From Gelidibacter mesophilus DSM 14095 (GTDB lineage Bacteria > Bacteroidota > Bacteroidia > Flavobacteriales > Flavobacteriaceae): a stretch of DNA of 64,000 bases. Positions 36,457-45,381 of this stretch are shown one piece after another (position 1 is the stretch's first letter; each line of letters opens with the position of its first letter). The notes beneath the pieces were generated by a model, which did no database searches, had not been told where the DNA came from, and worked only from the letters and a program-made list of their open reading frames with translations. Position numbers and translations under genes: made by a program. Where the stretch lies: positions 62,001 through 126,000 of the forward strand of contig NZ_AUHD01000007.1 in the NCBI RefSeq assembly GCF_000423005.1, given 5' to 3'.

Positions 36457-38721
36457 ATGAAACAACTATACCTCATTGTTCTAAGTACTGTTTTTATAGT
36501 AAGCTGTAAAGAAAAGCCAGAATCTATATCAACTGAAAAGGTGGATCTTGCCAGTTATGTAGATCCATTTATTGGAACTGGAGGACATGGGCATACCTAC
36601 CCGGGTGCAACAGTTCCTTTCGGAATGCTTCAAGTAAGTCCCGTAAACGGTATTAGTGCATGGGATTGGTGTTCTGGTTACCATTACTCTGATAGCATTG
36701 TTGTAGGTTTTAGTCATTTGAACTTAAGTGGTACAGGAATTGGCGACTTGGCAGATATTCTTTTTATGCCTAGTAACAAAGCCTTTGATTTGACTTTAAA
36801 TCCAATGTCTCGTGATAGTCTTCCGTATAAATCGACATACAATCATAATAATGAAAAGGCAAGTCCTGGCTATTATCAGGTGTTTCTAGAGGATCACAAT
36901 ATCAATGTAGAATTGACAACCTCCAAAAGAACGGCCTATCATAGATACACCTTTAAAGAGGATGATGACCAATCGGTAATTATCAATTTAGGATTTGCAA
37001 TTAACTGGGATAAAGTTGTGGCGTCTTCCTTAAAAGTTGAGGACCGCTATACTGTTAGTGGCTATCGTCATAGCACGGGTTGGGCGCACAACCAAAAGGT
37101 GTTTTTCGTGGCTAAATTTTCAAAGCCAATTGCAGATTATAAACTCTATGTGGATGGTGAAGTCTATAAAGATGGGGGGCATGAAGGCATTAAATCTACC
37201 GCTCAGTTATTTTTTGATCATAATGAAAAAAGTACGGAGTTAATCGCAAAAGTAGCGGTGTCATCGGTGAGTATTGAAAATGCCAAAGACAATTTAGGGA
37301 CGGATGGTTTTGATTTTGAGAAGACCAAATCAGATGCCAAGAACTTATGGAATTCGGCATTGTCGGCAATAGCTGTTGAAACTCCAACCGATTCCTTAAA
37401 AACTATTTTTTATACGGCTTTGTACCACGCGCAATTGGCACCTGTAACTTTTAGTGATAAAAATGGCCAATTTAGAATGGAGAACGATAGCATAGTTACT
37501 GCAGATGATTATACGGCCTATTCCACTTTGTCCCTTTGGGATACCTTTAGAGCAGAACATCCTTTGTTGACCTTAATCGCTCCTGATCGGGTTTCTGATA
37601 TGGTCAACTCCATGTTGGCATATTATGAAGTTAAAAAGATATTACCTGTATGGACCTTGTACGGCAACGAAACAAATACCATGACAGGGTACCATTCTAT
37701 TCCCGTAATCGTGGAAGCCTATAAAAAGGGAATTCGCGGTTTTGATGCAGAAAAGGCCTACGAAGCGATGAAAAACACCATGATGCAGGATGAACGTGGC
37801 TTGGATCATTATAAAAAACACGGCTATATTCCTTACAGTTTATTGGACGAATCTGTGACCATCACTTTGGAATATGCCTATAACGATTGGTGTGTGGCCG
37901 AAATGGCAAAGGAATTGGGCAAGGAAGAAGACTATCAGTTTTTCTTAAAACGATCAAAAGCTTACCAACATTTATATGATGCGGAATCCGGATTTATGCG
38001 CGGAAAATCGGTAGATGGAAAATCGTGGAACGAACCTTTTGACGCTAAACATTCCAATCACAGAGAACAGACCGATTATACCGAAGGTAACGCCTGGCAA
38101 CACAGTTGGTTTGTACCACAAGACGTGGATGACCTGATAAAAATCCACGGTGGAAATGATGCGTTTTCAAAACGATTGGAGCAGTTATTTACTGAAAGCT
38201 CTGAAATTACAGGCGATAATATTTCTGCAGATATCACCGGACTTATTGGTCAATACGCACATGGGAATGAGCCAAGCCATCATATTGCCTATATGTTCAA
38301 TCATGCCGATCAGCCTTGGCGTACACAATATTGGGCGCGCCATATTATGGACACCCAATACAATACTACTCCGAATGGCTTGAGTGGGAATGAAGACTGC
38401 GGACAAATGAGCGCATGGTACGTCTTGAGCTCAATAGGTTTATATCCTATGAATCCTGCTTCGGCAGAATACGAAATTGGGACGCCTATTTTTGAAAAAG
38501 CGACCATTAAACTGGCAGATAACAGCTTTGTTATTGAAGCAGAAAATGTTTCAGATAAAAACTTCTATATCCAATCTGCAACCTTGAATGGAAAGGAATT
38601 TAATCAAACAAGAATCTCTCATGAAGAAATTTTAAAAGGTGGCACTTTACATTTTGTGATGGGTGACCAACCGAATAAAAACTGGGGAGTAAACAACATT
38701 TCGCAACCATCCAACAACTAA
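36457..38721 (+). CDS. GH92 alpha-mannosidase 1
   Basis: The second ATG of ATGATG (36457) is chosen; 36454 differs by one residue. The lipoprotein of about 754 aa has a lipobox ending at FIVSC (C near 18). It shows the GH92 start FIGTGGHGHTYPGATVPFGM, HGNEPSHH with the catalytic acid Glu (E605 from this start) and GNEDCGQMSAW with the base Asp. These Ca2+-dependent inverting exo-alpha-mannosidases trim alpha-mannose of N-glycans. The gene starts the operon with the symporter 6 nt downstream. Confidence 0.93.
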   Translation: MKQLYLIVLSTVFIVSCKEKPESISTEKVDLASYVDPFIGTGGHGHTYPGATVPFGMLQVSPVNGISAWDWCSGYHYSDSIVVGFSHLNLSGTGIGDLADILFMPSNKAFDLTLNPMSRDSLPYKSTYNHNNEKASPGYYQVFLEDHNINVELTTSKRTAYHRYTFKEDDDQSVIINLGFAINWDKVVASSLKVEDRYTVSGYRHSTGWAHNQKVFFVAKFSKPIADYKLYVDGEVYKDGGHEGIKSTAQLFFDHNEKSTELIAKVAVSSVSIENAKDNLGTDGFDFEKTKSDAKNLWNSALSAIAVETPTDSLKTIFYTALYHAQLAPVTFSDKNGQFRMENDSIVTADDYTAYSTLSLWDTFRAEHPLLTLIAPDRVSDMVNSMLAYYEVKKILPVWTLYGNETNTMTGYHSIPVIVEAYKKGIRGFDAEKAYEAMKNTMMQDERGLDHYKKHGYIPYSLLDESVTITLEYAYNDWCVAEMAKELGKEEDYQFFLKRSKAYQHLYDAESGFMRGKSVDGKSWNEPFDAKHSNHREQTDYTEGNAWQHSWFVPQDVDDLIKIHGGNDAFSKRLEQLFTESSEITGDNISADITGLIGQYAHGNEPSHHIAYMFNHADQPWRTQYWARHIMDTQYNTTPNGLSGNEDCGQMSAWYVLSSIGLYPMNPASAEYEIGTPIFEKATIKLADNSFVIEAENVSDKNFYIQSATLNGKEFNQTRISHEEILKGGTLHFVMGDQPNKNWGVNNISQPSNN

Positions 38722-38727
38722 CGACAA

Positions 38728-40605
38728 ATGGATATTATTGACATATCAATTATTGCTGTCTATATTGTTTTGACATTGGGCGTGGGGATTTGGATGTCCA
38801 AAAGAGCTTCCAAAGGCTTGGATTCTTATTTTCTGGGTGGCAATTCCATAAAATGGTATTATTTAGGATTGAGCAACGGTTCTGGAATGTTTGATATTTC
38901 AGGAACGGCACTAATGGTCGGGTGGCTATTTCTCTATGGGACCAAGAGTTTTATGCTCATGTGGCTCTGGCCAATATGGAATCAGATTTTTATCATGATG
39001 TTTTTGGCCGTTTGGATCAGGCGCTCCAATATCATGACCGGATCGGAATGGATATTAACCCGATTTGGCGATGACAAAGCCGGACGAGCGTCGCATAAAA
39101 TTGTGGCACTTTTTGCCGTCATTGCCTCTATTGGTTTTATTGCCTATTTCTTTGAGGGGGTCGGGAAGTTTATGACCGTTATTTTGCCATGGGATTTAGC
39201 CTTGTATAGTGGAGCTTCAGAATTATTGACCTCTGAGCAATCTTATGCCTTAATTATTATTTTGCTCACGACCATCTACACGATCAAAGGAGGGATGTTC
39301 TCCGTTGTGGCTACTGAGGTGCTACAATATGGAATAATGGTTCTTGCCGGAGTTTTGGTTGCGGCATATTCGTTTTTTGCTTTTACTGATATCGAAGTTA
39401 CAAGTGTGATTACTGAAGAGTGGAAAAACATTTTTTTCGATTGGGAATTAGGAACGCATTGGAGCGACAAATATCAAGCTTTTAATAATTTAGTAGATTC
39501 AGAAGGTTATAAAATGTTTGGTGCTTTGATAGGGATGAGTCTTTTTAAAGGATTTTTTGCCAGTATTGCAGGGCCTACACCAAGTTTTGATATGCAACGC
39601 ATTTTGTCAACAAAAACGGTTAAGGAAGCGGCATATATGAGTGGCTTCACCAACTTAGTATTGTTTATTCCACGGTATTTATTAATAGGTGGTATTGTAG
39701 TCATTGCCTTGGTGGTATTGGCTCCACAAATGGCGACAAATCCAAATTTGGCCTGGGGCGATTTGGAAATTTTACTGCCTCAAGTCGTTAATTTCCATGT
39801 TCCGGTGGGCATTAAAGGCTTGCTTTTAGCAGGGTTGTTGGCGGCGTTTATGTCTACATTTTCGGCCTTTGTCAATGCAGGGCCTGCGTATATTGTCAAT
39901 GATATTTATAAGAAATATTTTAAACCCAAAGCATCAAATAGCCATTATATAAAGGCCAGCCATATTGCTTCTTTTGCCGTTGTTGGTCTAGGAGTGTTTA
40001 TGGGCTTTTTTGCAGACTCCATCAACTCGTTGACCTTATGGATTACCAGTTCATTGTTTGGTGGTTATGTGGCGGCCAATTTCCTGAAATGGATCTGGTG
40101 GCGTTTTAACGGCTGGGGTTATTTTTGGGGGATGTTGTCAGGTTTGATTATTGCCAGTTTACAATTTTTATTGGATCAGAATAAAGCGCATTTTTCGGAG
40201 GGCACGTTGCTTTACGATTTATCGCATGTCTCTGCTATCTATTTATTTCCAATCATATTTGGGGTGTCGCTTTTGGGTTCTTTCTTAGGAACGTATCTCA
40301 CCCAACCCACAGATATGAAGGTGCTCAAAGCATTTTATTCGAACGTCCATCCTTGGGGGTTTTGGAAACCTGTATTACAGGAATTAAAGAAAGACAAAGT
40401 TGAAATTGAACGAAATTCTGAATTTTGGGCAGACATGTTAAATTGTGCCATTGGGATTGTTTGGCAATCCAGCATGATTGTACTGCCTATTTACTTTATT
40501 ATCCGCGATTATCCTAAGGCATTTGTTTCTTTAGGCGTATTTTTGATAACCTCCATTATTTTAAAGTTTACTTGGTTGGATAAGGTGCGGAAGATTCCGA
40601 ATTAG
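38728..40605 (+). CDS. Sodium/solute symporter (SSS family)
   Basis: Inner-membrane transporter of 625 aa with about 14 hydrophobic helices and the SSS-family pattern (GVGIWMSKRASKGLDSYFLG, SNGSGMFDISGTALMV, IAGPTPSFDMQRILSTK). It lies 6 nt after GH92-1 and 262 nt before the cytosolic GH130 phosphorylase. This position suggests it brings in the GH130 substrate, mannosyl-GlcNAc, or free mannose. Most sugar-specific SSS members carry monosaccharides, so the disaccharide idea is an inference. Confidence 0.85.
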   Translation: MDIIDISIIAVYIVLTLGVGIWMSKRASKGLDSYFLGGNSIKWYYLGLSNGSGMFDISGTALMVGWLFLYGTKSFMLMWLWPIWNQIFIMMFLAVWIRRSNIMTGSEWILTRFGDDKAGRASHKIVALFAVIASIGFIAYFFEGVGKFMTVILPWDLALYSGASELLTSEQSYALIIILLTTIYTIKGGMFSVVATEVLQYGIMVLAGVLVAAYSFFAFTDIEVTSVITEEWKNIFFDWELGTHWSDKYQAFNNLVDSEGYKMFGALIGMSLFKGFFASIAGPTPSFDMQRILSTKTVKEAAYMSGFTNLVLFIPRYLLIGGIVVIALVVLAPQMATNPNLAWGDLEILLPQVVNFHVPVGIKGLLLAGLLAAFMSTFSAFVNAGPAYIVNDIYKKYFKPKASNSHYIKASHIASFAVVGLGVFMGFFADSINSLTLWITSSLFGGYVAANFLKWIWWRFNGWGYFWGMLSGLIIASLQFLLDQNKAHFSEGTLLYDLSHVSAIYLFPIIFGVSLLGSFLGTYLTQPTDMKVLKAFYSNVHPWGFWKPVLQELKKDKVEIERNSEFWADMLNCAIGIVWQSSMIVLPIYFIIRDYPKAFVSLGVFLITSIILKFTWLDKVRKIPN

Positions 40606-40867
40606 AGGTGAATTGTGAGTCGTAAAAAATAACGAAATTTGATTAACGATTAACGATTGAAGAATGTTGATTTTTGAATAAGGAATAACAGTCAACACTA
40701 ATCAGCGAAGTTCAGTGGTGAGTGATGAAAACTACATGATCAATGCAGGAAAATCCATGAGCGATGTAAAACTGGGGACTGTAGACGGCTGACTGAGGAC
40801 TTACAAAGAAACAAGAACAAAAAACAGTGAATTTAGAATAAACATAAAAAATTAATAATAGTCTTAT

Positions 40868-41833
40868 ATGAGTACATTTCCTTGGCAAGATAAACCGGAA
40901 GGTTGCAATGATGTAGTTTGGAGATATTCTGAAAATCCTATCATCAACAGATATGATATTCCATCCTCCAACAGTATTTTTAATAGTGCCGTGGTCCCTT
41001 TTGGCGATGGCTTTGCCGGCGTTTTTAGGTGCGATAACAAATCGGTACAGATGAATATTTTTGCTGGCTTCAGTAAAAATGGGATCGATTGGGACATTAA
41101 TCATGATCCTATCGTGATGCAAGCAGGAAACACAGAAATGATCGAATCCGATTATAAATATGACCCACGTGTTGTGTTTATCGAGGATCGGTATTGGGTT
41201 ACATGGTGTAATGGCTATCACGGACCAACGATCGGGATTGCTTATACCTACGATTTCAAAGAGTTTTTCCAATGTGAAAATGCCTTTTTGCCGTTCAATA
41301 GAAACGGGGTTTTATTTCCTAAGAAGATCAACGGAAAGTACGCGATGTTGAGTCGCCCAAGTGATAATGGCCATACGCCATTTGGTGATATTTACATCAG
41401 CTACAGTCCTGATATGATATATTGGGGAGAGCATCGTTGTGTGATGAAAACAACTCCATTTGTAGATAGTGCTTGGCAATGTACCAAGATTGGTGCGGGT
41501 CCAATTCCTATTTTGACAGATGAAGGTTGGTTGATGATCTATCACGGGGTCATCACTACCTGTAACGGGTTCCGTTATGCCATGGGGGCTGCGCTTTTAG
41601 ATGAAAATCAACCCGATAAAGTGAAATACAGAACCCAACCGTATTTATTGGGGCCTGCAGAACTTTACGAAACCACAGGAGACGTACCCAACGTGGTATT
41701 CCCTTGTGCGGCGTTACATGATATAGAAGCAGATAAACTGGCGATTTACTATGGTGCTGCAGATACTGTAGTCGCCATGGCATTTGGTAAATTGAGCGAA
41801 GTTGTTCAGTTTACAAAAGACAATAGTTTGTAA
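40868..41833 (+). CDS. GH130 beta-1,4-mannosyl-N-acetylglucosamine phosphorylase
   Basis: Reversible phosphorolysis of Man-beta-1,4-GlcNAc to mannose-1-phosphate and GlcNAc. The 321-aa five-bladed propeller has the catalytic Asp D99 in [44 protein letters not shown] and [19 protein letters not shown] are typical of the family's N-glycan type. There is no signal peptide, so it is cytosolic. The product mannose-1-phosphate saves ATP. It is the terminal step of core mannose use and fits the endo-acting enzymes encoded nearby. Confidence 0.9.
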   Translation: MSTFPWQDKPEGCNDVVWRYSENPIINRYDIPSSNSIFNSAVVPFGDGFAGVFRCDNKSVQMNIFAGFSKNGIDWDINHDPIVMQAGNTEMIESDYKYDPRVVFIEDRYWVTWCNGYHGPTIGIAYTYDFKEFFQCENAFLPFNRNGVLFPKKINGKYAMLSRPSDNGHTPFGDIYISYSPDMIYWGEHRCVMKTTPFVDSAWQCTKIGAGPIPILTDEGWLMIYHGVITTCNGFRYAMGAALLDENQPDKVKYRTQPYLLGPAELYETTGDVPNVVFPCAALHDIEADKLAIYYGAADTVVAMAFGKLSEVVQFTKDNSL

Positions 41834-41840
41834 GTTCATT

Positions 41841-41873
41841 AGACCTGTAAGGTTTTCAAAACCTTGTAGGTCT
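41841..41873. repeat. Palindromic repeat (AGACCT/AGGTCT)
   Basis: AGACCTGTAAGGTTTT (41841-41856) faces AAAACCTTGTAGGTCT (41858-41873) around a single C. It is a near-perfect 16-bp hairpin of the family also seen at 21774-21800 and 26325-26376. Position after the GH130 gene allows a terminator-like or mRNA-stabilising role. Confidence 0.7.
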
Positions 41874-41932
41874 AAATATACTCGAAGGAAAACGAGGCTA
41901 AAAACCATCAGTTATTAAAACTAGGACATGAA

Positions 41933-43003
41933 ATGATTTTAAAGATTAATTTTTTGACTCTATTATGCGCAGTTGTCACTATGACAACTTTTGCGCAATC
42001 ACAGACCACCATCATTCCAGAAAGCTATATCGCTTATCATAGTCCTGAACCTATTGAAATAGACGGGAAGGATACCGATGCCGCCTGGAATAAAGTAGAT
42101 TGGACCAACCTCTTCATTGACATTGAAGGCATAAAAAAACCAACCTACGATACCCAAGTCAAAATGCTCTGGGATGACACCTATTTCTATATTATGGCGA
42201 AAATGGACGAACCACACGTTTGGGCAGATATTACTGAACACGACGCCATTATTTTCTATAACAATGATTTCGAGGTCTTTGTTGATCCTAATGGCGATGC
42301 CCATAATTATTATGAAATAGAGGTGAACGCCATCAATACAGTTTGGGATTTATTCGTCAACAAACCCTATCGTGAAAACAATGTGGTTTTAAACGATTGG
42401 ACCGCTACAGGTATGAAATCGGCCATCACTATCGATGGCACTTTGAATAATCCTAATGATACCGACAAAGGTTGGGTACTCGAAATGGCAATTCCTTGGG
42501 ATGTTTTCAATAAAGCTTATTTTGAAGAAAATGTTCCTAAAGATGATTTTTGGCGTGTGAATTTTTCCAGAGTCAATTGGGATCATCAAATTACCGATGG
42601 TAAATACGAACGGAAAAAAGATGCCAAAGGAAATTATCTACCAGAATACAACTGGGTCTGGTCATCACAAGGCGTCATCAATATGCACGAACCTGAAAAA
42701 TGGGGCTATGTATATTTCTCATCAACAGAAGCAGGCGGAAAGGATACGTTTGAAATCCCAAATGATGAAAAAATAAAATGGGAGATGTATAATTTGTTCC
42801 GAGCCCAAAAGAAACATTACGAGACGAATAAACAATGGGCAACTTCGGTGGAACAACTATCCTCATCCCCAATAGTTGTTGAAGGAAAAACGATCGAACC
42901 AAAAATTGAAACCCATAGATTTGGATGGACCATTTCAGCTAAAAGTCCGTTTACAGATAAAATGCTGATCATAAAAGAGGATGGGGAATTTCTAAGTCAA
43001 TGA
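41933..43003 (+). CDS. CBM9-like carbohydrate-binding protein
   Basis: The 356-aa secreted protein has a signal peptide (about 1-22) and a domain of the carbohydrate-binding family 9-like type (DGKDTDAAWNKVDW, YDTQVKMLWDDTYFYIMAKM, NNDFEVFVDPNGDAHNYYEIE). The family is known as substrate-binding or as an accessory to xylan and glycoprotein enzymes. The C-terminal 80 residues are charged and unassigned. It starts the 42-45 kb gene group with GH18 and GHL10-like genes downstream (69-nt gap containing a palindrome). Confidence 0.8.
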   Translation: MILKINFLTLLCAVVTMTTFAQSQTTIIPESYIAYHSPEPIEIDGKDTDAAWNKVDWTNLFIDIEGIKKPTYDTQVKMLWDDTYFYIMAKMDEPHVWADITEHDAIIFYNNDFEVFVDPNGDAHNYYEIEVNAINTVWDLFVNKPYRENNVVLNDWTATGMKSAITIDGTLNNPNDTDKGWVLEMAIPWDVFNKAYFEENVPKDDFWRVNFSRVNWDHQITDGKYERKKDAKGNYLPEYNWVWSSQGVINMHEPEKWGYVYFSSTEAGGKDTFEIPNDEKIKWEMYNLFRAQKKHYETNKQWATSVEQLSSSPIVVEGKTIEPKIETHRFGWTISAKSPFTDKMLIIKEDGEFLSQ

Positions 43004-43019
43004 ATTGAGTATCGACAAA

Positions 43020-43055
43020 ACCTCTCAGTTCCGATAGTTATCGGGACTGAGAGGT
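43020..43055. repeat. Long palindrome between CBM9-like and GH18 genes
   Basis: ACCTCTCAGTTCCGAT (43020-43035) faces ATCGGGACTGAGAGGT (43040-43055), with one G-U pair and a four-base loop. It has an A-rich tail but no T tract. It resembles the palindrome that breaks the pseudo-tRNA near 166-183 (AGCTATCGGGA), so both could belong to one mobile palindrome family. Confidence 0.65.
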
Positions 43056-43071
43056 ATAAAAAAATTATATT

Positions 43072-44235
43072 ATGAGAATAATCAAATATCTTTTTCTAAT
43101 CCCACTTTTTTTCGCGTGCAACACCTCTGAAAAAAAGAGAGAAACAAATCAAGACGTAATAAATCAGGAGCAAACCATTGAAAAAAGATCTGACGTAGAT
43201 ATGAAAATCATTGGTTATGCCGCAGGATACGAAGATTATGATTTTTCAAAGATCGATGCCACAAAACTCACCCATATTAACTTTGCCTTTGCCAATATTG
43301 TAGAAGGAAAAGCAGCGTTTGAATTGGAAACGGATGCGGCCAAAATCGCCACTTTGATTGGACTTAAAGAGCAAAACCCCGATTTAAAAGTCCTGTATTC
43401 TGTGGGCGGCTGGGTTTGGTCTGACCAGTTTTCAACTATGGCAGCTTATGATGCATCTCGAAAAAAGTTTGCAGAAAGCTGCGTTGCACTTTTGAAAAAG
43501 CATGAATTTGACGGGGTCGATTTAGATTGGGAATATCCTGGTCAACGTGCAGAAGACAATGACTTCCGTCCATCCGATAAAGATAACTTCACTTTGCTTT
43601 TGGCTGAAATCCGTAAAGCATTGGATGTACAAGGTGAGAAAGACAACACACATTATCTTTTAACTATTGCCACCGGTGCGGATCAAGCCTATATCGACCA
43701 CACCAATTTAGGAGAAGCACACAAGCACCTTGATTTTATTAATGTGATGGGCTACGACTTTTACCAAGGTTGGATGTTCCAAACTGGGCATCATGCTAAT
43801 TTACACTCATCGGATAAAGAAAAATATGGCGGAAATAGTGGCGTAGAATCCATCGACAGACATATTAAAGCGGGTGTTCCAGTTGAAAAATTAGTCTTGG
43901 GAATTCCTTTTTATGGCAGACAATGGGAGAAAGTAGCACCAACAGAAGTTCCTTTATACGCCAACGCTAATCAAGGTGGTTATATTATTTCCTACTGGGA
44001 AATTCTTGAAAAATTAAAATCTGGCAAGTACGAAAAAATGTATGACGAATCTGCAAAAGCATCTTACCTCTGGAATCCCACCGATAAAATTTTTATTTCT
44101 TATGATACACCTAAAGAAATAAAGTTAAAGGCAGACTATATTAAGGAAAAAGGTTTGGGTGGTGCTATGTTTTGGGAATATAGTTTAGATAAAGATCAGG
44201 AGCTATTAAATACTCTTTTTGAAAGTTTGTACTAA
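43072..44235 (+). CDS. GH18 chitinase/endo-beta-N-acetylglucosaminidase
   Basis: The 387-aa lipoprotein has a lipobox at FFAC (C near 16) and the catalytic motif DGVDLDWE with acid E154, plus MGYDF and GGAMFWEYSLD. Family 18 hydrolases cut beta-1,4-GlcNAc links, either in chitin or in the chitobiose core of N-glycans. Sequence type is chitinase-like. Context (GH92, PNGase F, GlcNAc-asparaginase, GH130) argues for the N-glycan core. Proof needs biochemistry. The gene lies 68 nt after the CBM9-like one. Confidence 0.82.
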   Translation: MRIIKYLFLIPLFFACNTSEKKRETNQDVINQEQTIEKRSDVDMKIIGYAAGYEDYDFSKIDATKLTHINFAFANIVEGKAAFELETDAAKIATLIGLKEQNPDLKVLYSVGGWVWSDQFSTMAAYDASRKKFAESCVALLKKHEFDGVDLDWEYPGQRAEDNDFRPSDKDNFTLLLAEIRKALDVQGEKDNTHYLLTIATGADQAYIDHTNLGEAHKHLDFINVMGYDFYQGWMFQTGHHANLHSSDKEKYGGNSGVESIDRHIKAGVPVEKLVLGIPFYGRQWEKVAPTEVPLYANANQGGYIISYWEILEKLKSGKYEKMYDESAKASYLWNPTDKIFISYDTPKEIKLKADYIKEKGLGGAMFWEYSLDKDQELLNTLFESLY

Positions 44236-44259
44236 ATATTCATATTAAATTCCATTCAC

Positions 44260-45375
44260 ATGAAAATTAAATTCCTCTTATTTGTCATCTGTCTTTCGGT
44301 ATTGGCTGGTTGTAATCAACAAGAAAGCAAGCAGAACAATTTAGCAACAGTTGTAGCACCTGCAGAACCTGCTTTTAAATTTGGGACTTGGATCACTTCC
44401 AATAAAGACAAAGCCAATGCGGATTATGCGGCCGAATTTAAGCGATATAAAGACGGCGGAATTGATGAACTTCTCATTAATACTTCCACAGATCCTGAGG
44501 AACTCGAACGTTTGGTCCCGTTAGCCGCTAAAGAAGGTTTAAAAGTACATGCCTGGATGTGGGCTGCAAATCGCGCAGGCGATACTGTTGCTCAAAAACA
44601 CCCGGAATGGTATATGGTCAGCAGAGATGGTAACTCCTGTTTTGATACCCGTCCGTATGTCAACTACTATCAGTGGTTATGCCCTACACGGACTGAATCG
44701 AGAAACCATATTTTAGGATTGGTTGAGAAAATGGCAAAAGTGGACGGCATTGAAAGTGTGCATTTGGACTATATTCGTTTTCCCGATATCTTCTTACCAA
44801 TCGGTTTACTTCCGAAATATAATTTAAAGCAAGAAACTGAAATGGCAGAATACGATTTTTGTTATTGTGAGGTCTGCATTAGCGAATTCGAAAAAATACA
44901 TCATAAAAATCCATTGGAAAGTGAGAACACCGCTATCGATATGGAATGGAAGAATTTCAGGTTGAATGCGATTCGCAATTTGGTGAATGATGCTTATGAT
45001 ATCGTCCATAAACACAACAAAAACTTAACTGCAGCGGTTTTTCCTTATCCTGAAATGGCCGATCATATGGTACGTCAACGTTGGGACAAATGGAATATTG
45101 ATGAAGTCTATCCAATGATTTACCACGGATTTTATAACGAGGAAATCGATTGGATCGGGTATGCCACTAAACAAGGCGTCACCGATTTAGAACCTAAAAA
45201 TGTCGGATTAAATACTGGCGTTTTTTTACCGCCATTTACATCTGCGGAAGAATTAAAAGAAGCCATTCATTACGCCAAGGACAATGGTGCCAAAGGCGTT
45301 ACCTTCTTTGATGGACCACAATTAACCGATGCTTATCTGCAAACCATTAGGGAAACGAAAGAAAGCTTTAAATAA
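44260..45375 (+). CDS. GHL10-like lipoprotein (predicted glycoside hydrolase)
   Basis: The 371-aa lipoprotein (lipobox VLAGC, C18) has a TIM-barrel feel: FKFGTWITSN, LKVHAWMWAANR, HPEWYMVS, VDGIESVHLDYIRFPD, and a C-terminal KGVTFFDG. The DYIRFPD segment is typical of the GHL10/DUF187-like group, for which glycosidase activity is mostly inferred. Two Cys-rich positions (FCYCEVC near 204-210) are unusual. It sits between GH18 and GH92-2 (gaps of 24 and 6 nt), so it is part of the glycan operon, but its bond is unknown. Confidence 0.68.
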   Translation: MKIKFLLFVICLSVLAGCNQQESKQNNLATVVAPAEPAFKFGTWITSNKDKANADYAAEFKRYKDGGIDELLINTSTDPEELERLVPLAAKEGLKVHAWMWAANRAGDTVAQKHPEWYMVSRDGNSCFDTRPYVNYYQWLCPTRTESRNHILGLVEKMAKVDGIESVHLDYIRFPDIFLPIGLLPKYNLKQETEMAEYDFCYCEVCISEFEKIHHKNPLESENTAIDMEWKNFRLNAIRNLVNDAYDIVHKHNKNLTAAVFPYPEMADHMVRQRWDKWNIDEVYPMIYHGFYNEEIDWIGYATKQGVTDLEPKNVGLNTGVFLPPFTSAEELKEAIHYAKDNGAKGVTFFDGPQLTDAYLQTIRETKESFK

Positions 45376-45381
45376 GAAGAA

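Noticed and set aside
40712-41272. A 186-codon minus-strand open frame
   Set aside because: It is the antisense shadow of the GH130 gene and its leader. The plus-strand protein has clear family motifs, and the minus frame has none.
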